A stretch of DNA of 36,601 nt, taken from assembly GCA_007694125.1 (NCBI GenBank), contig RECH01000142.1, forward strand, positions 1-36,601, in the 5' to 3' direction. This document shows positions 18,304-26,583 of the stretch, piece after piece (the first letter of the stretch is position 1; each line of letters starts with the position of its first letter). The notes under the pieces are model-generated. The model was given only the letters and a program-made list of their open reading frames with translations, was not told the origin of the DNA and searched no databases. The translations under genes were made by a program, and so were the position numbers. This DNA comes from Leptolyngbya sp. DLM2.Bin15 (lineage in GTDB: Bacteria; Cyanobacteriota; Cyanobacteriia; RECH01).

Positions 18304-18815
18304 GGAGGGAAGACGGTTAGGGTGCCAACAATTCGGTACTTTTCGGTGCGAACAGTTACCTAAGATTTTGCCATGCCATTCTACATGTGGTTCAGATTGG
18401 CAGGATGAATATCAGGATTTCTCGCTGGATTTGTATAAACACAGGGGGCGATCGCTCCTCAACAATCCCCATCGCCTTGGGCTGGGATGACAGATTTTGG
18501 TATGAATGGGGAATACTCGTTGAACATCAAGTGTGGATTACCCTACAATTCCTCACAATTGTTAAACCTGATTCAAACTATCTAGGATGTTTCCCCTAGA
18601 GTGGTGAGCACCGTTGAGGTCTGCCTATCTGGGCAACCCGCGTCGTTGGTGATCGCGATCCCTGGGATCCAAGGAACTGCCCTAGGGAATACCGCCGATG
18701 CAGCTACCATCCATTAGGATCGCAGCAGAACCCATGCATGATCACCGCCTGTTCGTTTTCATCCAGCGTAATCCAACTTTTTTCAACCCTGCAGCTACAT
18801 CAACAGGAGAATAAA
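18304..18815. other. Divergent spacer between valS and a small conserved gene
   Basis: This spacer is 512 bp. A plausible plus-strand promoter is at 18520-18549. Frames of 99 and 70 codons through the area show no family signature. I find no tRNA, no T-box-like leader and no repeat copy. Promoter elements for valS cannot be pinned down. Confidence 0.5.
18520..18549 (+). promoter_or_regulatory. Candidate sigma-70 promoter
   Basis: TTGAAC (18520-18525) and TACAAT (18544-18549) have an 18-bp spacer. It would give a ~260-nt leader before the gene at 18816. Confidence 0.3.
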
Positions 18816-19160
18816 ATGGACTATACATTTGAACTACTGGGTATTTCCCCTATTTTGGCGTTTTTTAACCACCAGCAGGAGCAGCAGGCTAAGCAGCAGG
18901 ACGGAGCTGCCTATGTAGGGGCTTACCAATGTACCCTGGATGCGTTTTTAGATTCCCTGGAGCCAGTGCCGCGCCATCGAGGTTGGCCGATGGATGCTGT
19001 GGTGGATACGGTGATTCAGTTTTGGGTGAATAATGCCGAACAGGTGCGCCATTGGCGATCGCGCTTGGATGATGCGGGAGCCCAAAGCCTGGTGGTGGCG
19101 CGGGTGGCTGATGTCACCTCGTTGCGATCGGAGTTTGAGTCGCTGCTGCGGGACGACTAG
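18816..19160 (+). CDS. Small conserved cyanobacterial protein, unknown function
   Basis: I know of no function for this protein. It has 114 residues, is soluble and is probably all-helical. It starts MDYTFELLGISPILAFFNHQQEQ, has a Gln-rich segment, then YQCTLDAFLDSLE, and ends with an acidic tail. A similar N-terminus occurs, as far as I recall, in unannotated cyanobacterial proteins. The ATG at 18816 is preceded by AGGAGA at ideal spacing, so the 26 codons open upstream are not used. The TAG stop (19158-19160) lies in the CTAG that starts a repeat copy. The gene is alone on its strand and converges on the moaD-like gene. Confidence 0.85.
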   Translation: MDYTFELLGISPILAFFNHQQEQQAKQQDGAAYVGAYQCTLDAFLDSLEPVPRHRGWPMDAVVDTVIQFWVNNAEQVRHWRSRLDDAGAQSLVVARVADVTSLRSEFESLLRDD

Positions 19161-19259
19161 TACCGCAAGATAGAAGAACGAAGAACGAAAAGGAATTTAG
19201 GAAAAGCAAGGTTTCCCGCTTTAGCAACTAGATGGGGTACTGCCGCCTCATCGTACTCG
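19157..19259 (+). repeat. CTAG-bounded repeat, copy 3 (degenerate)
   Basis: The left end is intact (CTAGTACCGCAAG), with one of the A-rich units deleted. The hairpin is decayed but mostly pairable (CCCGCTT with AGATGGG: six of seven positions pair, two as G-U). The right end GTACTCGG has lost CTAG. It is about 103 bp long. It fills the space between two convergent genes and supplies the stop codon of the upstream one. Confidence 0.85.
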
Positions 19260-19278
19260 GTTGCGCCGGTTGAATCCA

Positions 19279-19533
19279 TCAGCCGCCGCTGACCGGCGGA
19301 ATCAGCACTACTTCGTCGCCATCCGCTAAGACGGCATCGGCATCCACAAACTGTAGGTTCACCCCAAACCGTGTCACATCTCGCCACTGGGCCAGGCTCG
19401 GCTGCTCAGCAATGAGGCGATCGCGCACTTGGGCAACCGTGGTGCCGGGTGCTAGAGACAGCACCAGTTCTGGCTGTTGATAGGCCTCTTGGTAGGCCGC
19501 AAAGAGTTTCAGCGTAATGGTAATCGACGACAT
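19279..19533 (-). CDS. moaD: MoaD/ThiS-family beta-grasp sulfur carrier
   Basis: The protein has 84 residues with a beta-grasp pattern, a central PGTTVAQVRDRL helix region and the C-terminal ending DGDEVVLIPPVSGG. The Gly-Gly end is the site that MoeB-type enzymes adenylate and thiocarboxylate. The PPVSGG ending is typical of MoaD, the small subunit of molybdopterin synthase, so molybdenum-cofactor synthesis is the likely role. No moaE or moeB is nearby. The gene starts 24 bp after the stop of the CHAT-FHA gene on the same strand, so the two are probably co-transcribed. ThiS or another ubiquitin-like carrier remains possible. Confidence 0.88.
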   Translation of the reverse strand: MSSITITLKLFAAYQEAYQQPELVLSLAPGTTVAQVRDRLIAEQPSLAQWRDVTRFGVNLQFVDADAVLADGDEVVLIPPVSGG

Positions 19534-19557
19534 AGACAGCTTCCCTGGGATTCTCAG

Positions 19558-21222
19558 CTAGGTTGAGTCCGAATCGTCAATGATAAACTCGACGGTTTGC
19601 CCCTTGGAGCTGCCAAACTTCAGCTGGGTTTGAGAGGTCAAAGGAACTTCACTGCGATGAATTTTGTGCCAGCCCTTCTCTGTGAGCATGAGGGTGCCAA
19701 AACGGGAGAAGTCGCGCAGGAAGTACGTCGGTCTTGCATCATTGAGATTGCGGCAGAAAATCTCGGCATGTTTCCGGGAGACACCCGGCTCATCCAAGAC
19801 CAAATCATTGCCATAGTCTTCGCTGCTGCCCACCCGAATAATGCCCCCCTGCACGCGCCACTTACGCTCGGGTTGGTTGCGCACGGTGAGGTAGGCGGCG
19901 GGGGGTTGATTATCAATCCAGGTGGTGGACTGCTGGGGAATCTCGGTCACGGATTCCGCAATCCGCTTGATCAACTCGCCGTCAAACTCGGGATGCATAT
20001 AGAGCACCGGCAACGTCCAAGCGGGCTGGTTGAATTTGTAGAGGGTGAGGAGATGCTGACGGGCGATCGCCACCGCTTCATCCACAGGCGATCGCTCGGC
20101 CAGGGCTTGGGCAAAAACTTGGATAAAACTTAAGGACTCGCGATCGGCGATCGAGTCACGCATTCCCACCACCGCCGGTACGCCATGGTGAATCAACACC
20201 TCGGCTAAGCTACTGCGGGGGATGGCATGTTGTCCCTGTTCATCCGGCTGTGCCCCCCAGCAGGCATTAAACACCGCCAGCTTCACACGGCAGCGGGTGA
20301 GCACTTGGGCAAGCTCCGTGCCATTCAGGGCAGCATCATCCCGCAGGAACAAGAGCCCCCCATCGGGAGCTGGCATCCCGTGCCCTGCATAGAAAAATAC
20401 ATTAAAGCTATCGGCTTCTAGCTGTTCAATCAGCTCGGCGGGTGTGGGTTGCAGCAGCGTCGTCACCTCACAGGGAACTGGAGCCGTTTGCCCCCGGCCA
20501 CTATAGGTTTTGGTGGAGCGGGTGAGTAAACTGGCTAGGGCTTCTGCTTCCTGCTCAAGTTTGAGACGGTGCTGAGCATCGCCGCCCTGCTGCTGGCGGA
20601 TAGCGGCCGCTGGATCGGACTCATCATCATGGCCCAGCACCAACAGCACCTTCAGCATCTGCTCAATTCTTAGGGGCGGCAAGGGATCAACGTCGCTGGT
20701 GGTGCGGCTAAAGAAGATTTGTTGGCTGAGGGAAATGGCTTGCTTCCCCGGCTGGGGCTGCATAATTTCCCAGGGTAGGGCAATGAGTTCGGGATCGCGG
20801 ATCTCTAGGCGCAGGCGCAGGGAGTTGCCTTGACCGATGGCAATGCCCTGACTTTGATCGAGGCTACTTTGAATAGGGCCGTCAAACAGCCACTGCCATA
20901 GCTGCACGCCCAAATGTTGCATAAGGCGGCTGGTATACCCCGCCTGCCCCGACGATGGAATGGCGTCATTGCCAGCTAGGCTCGGCACCGGCTCGGGTAC
21001 GTAGGTGGACGGGATGCGCGGCACCATCGGCAAGCCCCGCAGTGAGAATAGGCTTTGCCAGGTTTCCCAGGTTTGGCTCAGGGTCAAGGGCCATAGGCAG
21101 TCGTGATGCACGTAACCGCTTGGGTAGGGCGCTTGCAAGACCCACAGCGCATAATGGCCAGACTCTGCAGCAGTCAGGCGAGTAATCGCTAAAGATAAGC
21201 AGGGGGTATCAGACAAGGGCAT
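19558..21222 (-). CDS. CHAT-domain protease-like protein with C-terminal FHA domain
   Basis: Residues about 100-400 form a CHAT domain, a caspase-clan peptidase fold. The presumed catalytic His281 is in FYAGHG and Cys321 in AVFNACWG, and both are present, so the protein may be active. GVPAVVGMRDSIADRESLSFI follows as usual in CHAT proteins. Residues about 445-545 form an FHA domain, a phosphothreonine-peptide reader: IRVGSS, SRKHAEI and DFSRFGTL fit its loops, although the first motif has RVG instead of GR. No signal peptide or membrane helix is visible. The fusion suggests a protease switched or recruited by Ser/Thr phosphorylation, and a PP2C phosphatase is encoded 11 kb away. The moaD-like gene lies directly downstream. 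The substrate is unknown. Confidence 0.9.
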   Translation of the reverse strand: MPLSDTPCLSLAITRLTAAESGHYALWVLQAPYPSGYVHHDCLWPLTLSQTWETWQSLFSLRGLPMVPRIPSTYVPEPVPSLAGNDAIPSSGQAGYTSRLMQHLGVQLWQWLFDGPIQSSLDQSQGIAIGQGNSLRLRLEIRDPELIALPWEIMQPQPGKQAISLSQQIFFSRTTSDVDPLPPLRIEQMLKVLLVLGHDDESDPAAAIRQQQGGDAQHRLKLEQEAEALASLLTRSTKTYSGRGQTAPVPCEVTTLLQPTPAELIEQLEADSFNVFFYAGHGMPAPDGGLLFLRDDAALNGTELAQVLTRCRVKLAVFNACWGAQPDEQGQHAIPRSSLAEVLIHHGVPAVVGMRDSIADRESLSFIQVFAQALAERSPVDEAVAIARQHLLTLYKFNQPAWTLPVLYMHPEFDGELIKRIAESVTEIPQQSTTWIDNQPPAAYLTVRNQPERKWRVQGGIIRVGSSEDYGNDLVLDEPGVSRKHAEIFCRNLNDARPTYFLRDFSRFGTLMLTEKGWHKIHRSEVPLTSQTQLKFGSSKGQTVEFIIDDSDST

Positions 21223-21569
21223 TGACGAACAAGCAGTTTCTATCGTTAAGGGTCAACCTGAGCTAAATGCACACTGTTGACGTTGAACCGTTGCATGGAG
21301 CGCCGAGAAGCAAGGGAAGCGATCGCCCTGGGTCGATTCTAGACCGGGTACTAGACCAGGTATTAGACCCAAAGACTACCAGACCCACCTGGTATCGCTC
21401 AAGGATGATAACTCTGTCACCATAGCCTAGGCTGCCCACTTTAGAGCAGGAATCTGCTGGACATATGCTATCTCCTCTATCATCCTAGATTTCCGTGGAG
21501 TTCTCTGACAAATCTTTGCATAGCACCCTAGCCGACGCACGGGTACCGATTGAGGAAACCATGCCTCCG
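21223..21569. other. Spacer before the CHAT-FHA gene
   Basis: This spacer is 347 bp and lies between two minus-strand genes. It holds a 12-bp tandem repeat (21339-21374) with an overlapping ACCAGGT/ACCTGGT inverted repeat (21355-21361 and 21387-21393). The frame crossing it (21427-21660) has no coding character. Confidence 0.5.
21339..21374. repeat. 12-bp tandem repeat, three copies, upstream of the CHAT-FHA gene
   Basis: CTAGACCGGGTA, CTAGACCAGGTA and TTAGACCCAAAG follow each other without gaps, about 120-150 bp upstream of the CHAT-FHA start. They may be protein-binding repeats or slippage products. Confidence 0.75.
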
Positions 21570-22214
21570 TTAGCTGGCGCTTGCTGTTTCTAGGATTGTG
21601 CCCAACACACAGGCTCCTGACCAATGCACACCCACCATCACGGCCCCGGATAGATCGCAACAGAGCAGATTGGCGCTACTAAAGTTTGCACCGGTGAGGT
21701 TTGCACCGCGTAGATCGGCCTCTTGGAGATTGGCCCCGGTGAGGTTCGCCCCCTGTAAATCCGCCTGGCTAAGATTTGCGCCCTCTAGGTTGCTGGTACT
21801 GAGATTGCAGCCTCGTAGGTCTGCGCCTCGGAGATCTGCCCCAGACAACTGGGCTCCCATCAAGGATGCGCCACTCAAAAAGGCTCCAGCCAGACAAGCT
21901 TGACGCAGTTGGGCTTGCATCAAGTTGGCTCCCCGGAGATTACTGCCCCGCAGATCGGCCTCGGTGAGGTCAGCCTGCATGAGATTGGTGCCCAGAAAAC
22001 TGCCCCGGAGGTCAGCTAAATAGCCATGACATCCCACTAACGTGGCTCCGTCTAAGCGGGCATTGAGTAATTTAGCTTGGGATAGATCTACCCCCGTGAG
22101 GTTGGCCCCTGCAAGGTTCACTTGGCTGAGATCCACACCGGATAGATCTTCATCTTCAAGGTTGGTGCCAGCTAATTGTTTGATCTGTCCAGTACGAATC
22201 AGGTCAAGCTCCAT
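21570..22214 (-). CDS. Pentapeptide-repeat protein
   Basis: About 35 A(D/N)LXX-type repeats run over nearly the whole 214 residues. A short N-terminal part (MELDLIRTGQIKQLAG) precedes them and a slightly divergent cap follows (CCDLSGAVMVGVHWSGACV). The fold is a quadrilateral beta-helix with no signal peptide, so the protein is probably cytoplasmic; its function is unknown. I start it at 22214, where GGAG stands five bases before ATG. The frame is open to 22334, but that would overlap the upstream gene by 98 bp. The gap to the DICT gene is 22 bp, so the two form an operon. Confidence 0.9.
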   Translation of the reverse strand: MELDLIRTGQIKQLAGTNLEDEDLSGVDLSQVNLAGANLTGVDLSQAKLLNARLDGATLVGCHGYLADLRGSFLGTNLMQADLTEADLRGSNLRGANLMQAQLRQACLAGAFLSGASLMGAQLSGADLRGADLRGCNLSTSNLEGANLSQADLQGANLTGANLQEADLRGANLTGANFSSANLLCCDLSGAVMVGVHWSGACVLGTILETASAS

Positions 22215-22236
22215 AGGCTCCACAATACTCCAGGCG

Positions 22237-23706
22237 TTAATGTAACAGGGTGGACGAACGGTCGGGGTTTTGTCCCCAAACCACCAGGGGACTTTGGTCA
22301 CAGTGGGAATCGAGCAGCCAAAGCCCAGCGGCAATCTTGGGCGTCACAATGGGTAACTCTAGCCCTTGGCGCAGACCATTGACCAGCAGTTCGAGGGTAT
22401 CGAGCAGCTTGGGATCCCAGCGATCGCTCTGGTCAACTTGACAGGCAACAAAGGCATCCAGCCATTGATCGGCGGTGAGGCTAGCGGTTTCGCCGGGGCG
22501 ATCGCTGCGTCGCTTAGCCAAATGCTGTTGAAACGCCGTTGCCAACCCTAAAATACGCGACTCTAGGGGAATTTCATCGCCGGATAGCCCAGACGGATAG
22601 CCCTTGCCGTTCCACCATTCCGTCTGATGGGTAATGATGGTGGCGATCGCCCGCAGCCTAGGCATGGTGCGCAATACCTGGGTGCCGGGGGTGAGGGCAC
22701 AGGTGAGCGGCAGAGACGTGGCATCGAGATCCTCAGGCTCGGGGAGCGAGGTGTCGAGGTGGCTGGCCCCAATGCCGGCCACGCGGGAGAGTAGTCCAGC
22801 TAGGCGTAGGCGATGCAGTTGCCAGGTCGGCAGATCTAGCAAATGTCCCATGGCTTCCGCGAGGGTAGCCACTTCTGTCGCCGCGAGGGGATTACTCAGG
22901 TCGGCTTGGTCAATCAACTGGGCCGCGCGCAGGAAGGCCTGAAGTTCGTTAGACGTCAGATTTTGATCCAGGTTCTGATGACGACTTTGGGGCCGCTGTC
23001 CCGTGGTGGAGTCCAGAGTCGTTTGGTGGATGCGCAGGTAGTCTACAACGCGGGCCACAACCTCACCTAAACGCTCGGAGGTGGGCTGGCGGCAGAGGGC
23101 TTGGGGCTGGGCTGCTTGCTGGGTGATGGTGGCTAATCGTTGGGCAAGCTGTGCCTGCAGGGTGGGCTGGTAGGAACCTAGGTGGGCGATCGCTAATTCA
23201 GCCGTTTCTAGCACCAAATCGGGCTCAAAGGTCCAGAAGCCATAGAATCGCCGCTCTAGGTCAGTTTGGGGTAGACCCAAATCAGCATAGTCTGCGGTGG
23301 AAAGCTCTTGGCATAGCACCATGGCCATGTAGTTCGGTGAGACGATGATCAGATGCCACTCCTGGGCCACCGGATCGTCGTCTTGCAGAGGCACAATGTT
23401 AACGTTGGGGCGTTGACTGGTGGGATGGTCGGCAAAGCCCGCATCATCCGACGCCATAATCACCACCGCTTCAGACTGCTGAGCGATCGCCCCATAGCGT
23501 TCCGCTTCTTCCAGATACCATTTCCCTCGCTGAAAGGCGGTAATCACCAAGGGATGGGTCTGGGATTCTAAAATGGAGTCTTCTAAGGCATGGCATAGGG
23601 CCACCAGCGTGTTCTTGTAATACACGCCAAAATTAAGCGATCGCTGCCCTGAGTCGCTAGACTGATGGGCCAGCTGTAGGTTCTTGAGAATTGATCCGTC
23701 TAACAT
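22237..23706 (-). CDS. DICT sensory domain protein with degenerate HD-GYP-like domain
   Basis: Residues 1 to about 190 match the DICT domain (MLDGSILKNLQLAHQ, the FGVYYKNTLVALCHALED region, the FERRFYGFWTFE-like segment). This is a predicted sensor linked to light and second-messenger signalling in cyanobacteria. The C-terminal half (about 250-489) resembles HD-GYP: EWWNGKGYPSGLSGDEIPLESRILGLATAF fits the GYP segment well. The usual HD dyad (LHDIGK) is replaced by LLSRVAGIGAS, so phosphodiesterase activity against cyclic-di-GMP is unlikely and the domain may only bind or scaffold. The start has a weak ribosome site. The gene is first in an operon with the pentapeptide protein, 37 bp after the radical SAM gene end on the same strand. 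Confidence 0.88.
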   Translation of the reverse strand: MLDGSILKNLQLAHQSSDSGQRSLNFGVYYKNTLVALCHALEDSILESQTHPLVITAFQRGKWYLEEAERYGAIAQQSEAVVIMASDDAGFADHPTSQRPNVNIVPLQDDDPVAQEWHLIIVSPNYMAMVLCQELSTADYADLGLPQTDLERRFYGFWTFEPDLVLETAELAIAHLGSYQPTLQAQLAQRLATITQQAAQPQALCRQPTSERLGEVVARVVDYLRIHQTTLDSTTGQRPQSRHQNLDQNLTSNELQAFLRAAQLIDQADLSNPLAATEVATLAEAMGHLLDLPTWQLHRLRLAGLLSRVAGIGASHLDTSLPEPEDLDATSLPLTCALTPGTQVLRTMPRLRAIATIITHQTEWWNGKGYPSGLSGDEIPLESRILGLATAFQQHLAKRRSDRPGETASLTADQWLDAFVACQVDQSDRWDPKLLDTLELLVNGLRQGLELPIVTPKIAAGLWLLDSHCDQSPLVVWGQNPDRSSTLLH

Positions 23707-23743
23707 AAACGTGTGACTATACTACTTCCCTAGATCTCTGCGC

Positions 23744-25315
23744 CTAAGCCTGCACCAACTGCCGCGCTTTTTGAACCATCGGTGCTGACAACGCTTCCTC
23801 TAAGGAGGCACAGCCCAAGCGTTGCTCTAAGAGCGCCATCACCTCTCGACCAAAATCGTTGGGGTTGCGCTGCCAAGCCTGCAGGCAAATGTCCCCGAAG
23901 AAAGAACCCAAGGGCTCCGGGTTCCACAACAACTTCTTAGCTGTCCAAGGCATCATGCTCATTGGATTATAGCCCGGCTTGAGAATGTCGTTTTTGAACG
24001 CATACTCTTCTAGGTGGGTGTGGGGCTGCAGCCCAATGAAGAAGATCGCAGGTTCGACCTTATCGGCTCCAAAGATACGCTCTAGCTCACGGTGGTAGGC
24101 AATGGTTTGCCGGATGGTGTCAAAGGTTTCATCGATGACATTGAAGGAATAGTTGACCGAGACCACATCGTTGAAGCCAGCAGCCTTCAAGTCTCGACAA
24201 TTTTCGAGCACCGTGCGCAGATTGTAGCCCATGCGCATCTTGCGCACCAGTTCTTGAGAACCGCTGGTGATGCCAATCTCGAAGTAGTTCATCCCAGTTT
24301 TCACCATCAGATCACAGAGCTGGGGCGTGAGGTTATCTGCTCGGATGTAGGCAGCCCAGTGAATATCGGTCATGCCGGAGTCTACAACTTTTTGCAGGAG
24401 CTCAATGGCATCATCGATATATTTGCGGGCCGGGATAAACTGGGCGTCGGTAAACCAAAAGTTGCGAATACCCCGGTCATAGAGCTGACGCATCTCCGCC
24501 ACCACTTCATCGGCAGGATTAATGCGCACCTGCTTGCCTTCCACCACGGTATACACGCAGTAGCAGCAGTTGTGGGGGCAGCCCCGCTTGGTCTGAACGC
24601 CGACGTAGAAGTCTTGTTCCTGCAGGTAGTAGTCAAACTCGGGCCAGATGCGACCAATATAGTCGTAGTCGCAGGCCGATTTTTCAATGGGCGTGGGCCA
24701 TTCGTGAATCATGCGATCGCGGGGCTGGGTTTCGCCTACCACATAGCAGCGCTCGCCAGCAAAGTCTTGCCCGCGCAGCAATTTTTCCAGGAGCGTCTCT
24801 CCCTCACCCACGGAAATAATCGTACCGTTGGGCAGCTTGGTGCCCAGTTGCTCATAGAAAACACTCACGGCACCGCCGCCCACCACCGATCGCGCCTGAG
24901 GATTGTGACGCTGGGCCTGCTGCAAGCCCCGTCGAATCAATCCGGTGTTGCGCCATAGCTCTTGGTAGTAGGCCGTGGTCACCTTCAGCCCGCCCATGGC
25001 ACCGCGCAGGCGAATCAGAGGATTTTTGGCGTAATAAAATTCAAAGGCGTGCTGCAGGGGGTTGCCGCCCCGACCGCCCACTGGAGCATAAATTTGAATG
25101 TCTCGCCAGGAAAAGACGAGCAACGAGGGCTGAAACTCGTTAATGCAGTCATCCAGAGCTGCGGAAAAATCTAGCGGGGGAACCGTTCCCAAATCAAAAA
25201 TGCGTTGTTCAATAGCCGGAAATTGTTTATGGACGTGATCCGCCAAGTAAACAACACCGATGGGAAAAATAGGATTGCAAGGAAGGCGAACGTATAGGAT
25301 GCGCTCTTGCGTCAT
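23744..25315 (-). CDS. B12-binding-type radical SAM protein
   Basis: The N-terminal ~180 residues resemble a cobalamin-binding Rossmann-like domain (PIFPIGVVYLADHV, PSLLVFSWRDIQIYAP, ISVGEGE). The radical SAM barrel follows, with the [4Fe-4S]-binding C246, C250 and C253 in RGCPHNCCYC. The C-terminal part (about 430-524) is specific to the family. The class (BchE/methylthiotransferase-like) uses SAM radicals for methylation, cyclisation or similar chemistry, but I cannot name the substrate. The start at 25315 (MTQERILYVRLP) fits the domain start; the frame is open 52 codons further. PadR is encoded upstream on the same strand, 231 bp away, with a strong hairpin between them, suggesting that PadR regulates this gene. 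Confidence 0.88.
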   Translation of the reverse strand: MTQERILYVRLPCNPIFPIGVVYLADHVHKQFPAIEQRIFDLGTVPPLDFSAALDDCINEFQPSLLVFSWRDIQIYAPVGGRGGNPLQHAFEFYYAKNPLIRLRGAMGGLKVTTAYYQELWRNTGLIRRGLQQAQRHNPQARSVVGGGAVSVFYEQLGTKLPNGTIISVGEGETLLEKLLRGQDFAGERCYVVGETQPRDRMIHEWPTPIEKSACDYDYIGRIWPEFDYYLQEQDFYVGVQTKRGCPHNCCYCVYTVVEGKQVRINPADEVVAEMRQLYDRGIRNFWFTDAQFIPARKYIDDAIELLQKVVDSGMTDIHWAAYIRADNLTPQLCDLMVKTGMNYFEIGITSGSQELVRKMRMGYNLRTVLENCRDLKAAGFNDVVSVNYSFNVIDETFDTIRQTIAYHRELERIFGADKVEPAIFFIGLQPHTHLEEYAFKNDILKPGYNPMSMMPWTAKKLLWNPEPLGSFFGDICLQAWQRNPNDFGREVMALLEQRLGCASLEEALSAPMVQKARQLVQA

Positions 25316-25481
25316 GGTTTTAATGAGGGTATCCTCAGTTTTTTCATATAACTTTACGATACCACTGCCGTTTAAATGCTGCACGGCGTAATCTGAATCG
25401 TTTGGATGGACTCCGGTCAATGGTGCTGGTGGTGCGCATCCGGGTGCCCTTGCCGGCAATGCCATGGACATGAGCGATCGC

Positions 25482-25524
25482 TTTTTGGGTAAAAGTCTTG
25501 CAGCATAGGGCTTTTACCCAAAAA
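25482..25524. promoter_or_regulatory. Perfect 14-bp stem hairpin between padR and the radical SAM gene
   Basis: TTTTTGGGTAAAAG (25482-25495) and its exact complement (25511-25524) flank a 15-nt loop. It sits 22 bp after the padR stop and 167 bp before the radical SAM start. It could be an operator for a dimer, an attenuator or an RNA stabiliser. On the minus strand the stem ends in A's, so it is not a U-tract terminator for padR. On the plus strand there is no gene to terminate. Confidence 0.7.
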
Positions 25525-25546
25525 ACTTACTGATTAGGATCTCGGG

Positions 25547-25933
25547 TTAGGACATCGACGTTCCTTGCCGGGACGGGCGGGAGGATCGGCCAATGTAGCC
25601 TTGCCAGAGATGGGCTAAATCCTGAGCCTGCGATCGCCACTTGGGTGACACTTGATACATGCGTCGAGGTCGTCCTCGCCCCTTCATCTTTTGCCAATAC
25701 CCCGTAATTGCGGCTTCATCTTCGAGGAACTTAATGGCACTGTAGAGCACCGTATCGGAGAGCCGATAGTTGGGATGCTCATGTTGGAGTCGCCGAATCA
25801 GTTCTGTGCCATAGGAATCGTGCTGAATCAGCACATCCAAGACATAGCAAATGGCTAGTTCTTTGTTGAGGTAAAACGGCGGCGGATTACTAAAAAACTC
25901 GTATACATCGTCAAACGTAGTCATGGAAGTCAT
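25547..25933 (-). CDS. PadR-family transcriptional regulator
   Basis: This is a 128-residue winged-helix regulator. LNKELAICYVLDVLIQHDSYGTELIRRL forms helices 1-2, YRLSDTVLYSAIKFLEDEAAI the recognition part, and GRGRPRRMYQVSPK the wing, all typical of PadR. The C-terminal dimerisation helix is short, as in PadR subfamily 2. It probably controls itself and the radical SAM gene downstream on the same strand. The start may be Met1 (25933) or Met4 (25924). A perfect 14-bp palindrome lies about 135-150 bp upstream, and the 14-bp-stem hairpin lies downstream. Confidence 0.9.
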   Translation of the reverse strand: MTSMTTFDDVYEFFSNPPPFYLNKELAICYVLDVLIQHDSYGTELIRRLQHEHPNYRLSDTVLYSAIKFLEDEAAITGYWQKMKGRGRPRRMYQVSPKWRSQAQDLAHLWQGYIGRSSRPSRQGTSMS

Positions 25934-26066
25934 AGGTCGAAGGTCAAGTTAGACGCGATCGCCTAAGGGCACATCACGCCAGGGGCAACATGACTGCATA
26001 GGGGGCTATGAGCAGGATTCAGGTGAAATGCAAGGGTGAGATGCAGCGAAGGAGCGGCAGTGCAGT

Positions 26067-26080
26067 CTCTCCTAGGAGAG
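26067..26080. promoter_or_regulatory. Perfect palindrome upstream of padR
   Basis: CTCTCCTAGGAGAG is self-complementary over 14 bp. It lies about 135 bp before the padR start and is a possible operator. Confidence 0.45.
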
Positions 26081-26317
26081 CAAGGGGTGTACTCTCGTTA
26101 GGATGGCGTTTCACTAGATAGACACCATGGAGGATATCTAGATCAATCCGTCGCTTGCTTCAGGGGCTTTGATGCAAGGTGATAGGAATATTGGCTGGAC
26201 TAGAATGCCGCTGAACTAGCACCCCATAAACCGCCGCTGCACAAGCAGACCAGACGTTATGGGAAGGGTTCCAAGGCTGGAAGCTGCCTTGGGGGGAATG
26301 CGCAAAGATCGTTCTAC

Positions 26318-26341
26318 CGATCTAACCTGTGATCTAACCTG
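26318..26341. repeat. 12-bp tandem duplication
   Basis: CGATCTAACCTG is followed by TGATCTAACCTG with one mismatch. The following GTTAG can pair with CTAAC of the second unit. Confidence 0.75.
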
Positions 26342-26521
26342 AAGAGTTAGGGTTGATAAGAGTTCCCCGTAGGTGAAACATTTATCACACCTCACACCTA
26401 GGATGGCGGGACGACAGATATCAACGACAACCATGGCAGACAGGTGATTCAGCATGGATAGTGCCGACGATCAGCAACCGTCGGACTGTCGTCCAGATAC
26501 TTAGGCCATTCAGTTAGATGT

Positions 26522-26583
26522 AACCCGTGAAAACACGATCCAGGGAAAGGCCTCACCCCAACACAGCAACGATTTTACGGGTT
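26522..26583. other. Long-range inverted repeat, possible structured RNA
   Basis: AACCCGTGAAAA (26522-26533) pairs with TTTTACGGGTT (26573-26583) over 11 bp with a single bulged G, closing a 39-nt G/C-rich loop. Confidence 0.4.

Noticed and set aside
24092-24958. 288-codon frame antisense to the radical SAM gene
   Set aside because: The opposite strand has intact catalytic motifs and domain structure. The antisense product is rich in His/Val without recognisable motifs.
26522-26583. RNase P RNA or tmRNA in the gene-free region
   Set aside because: The conserved core (GAGGAAAGUC for RNase P; the tRNA-like ends for tmRNA) is not found.
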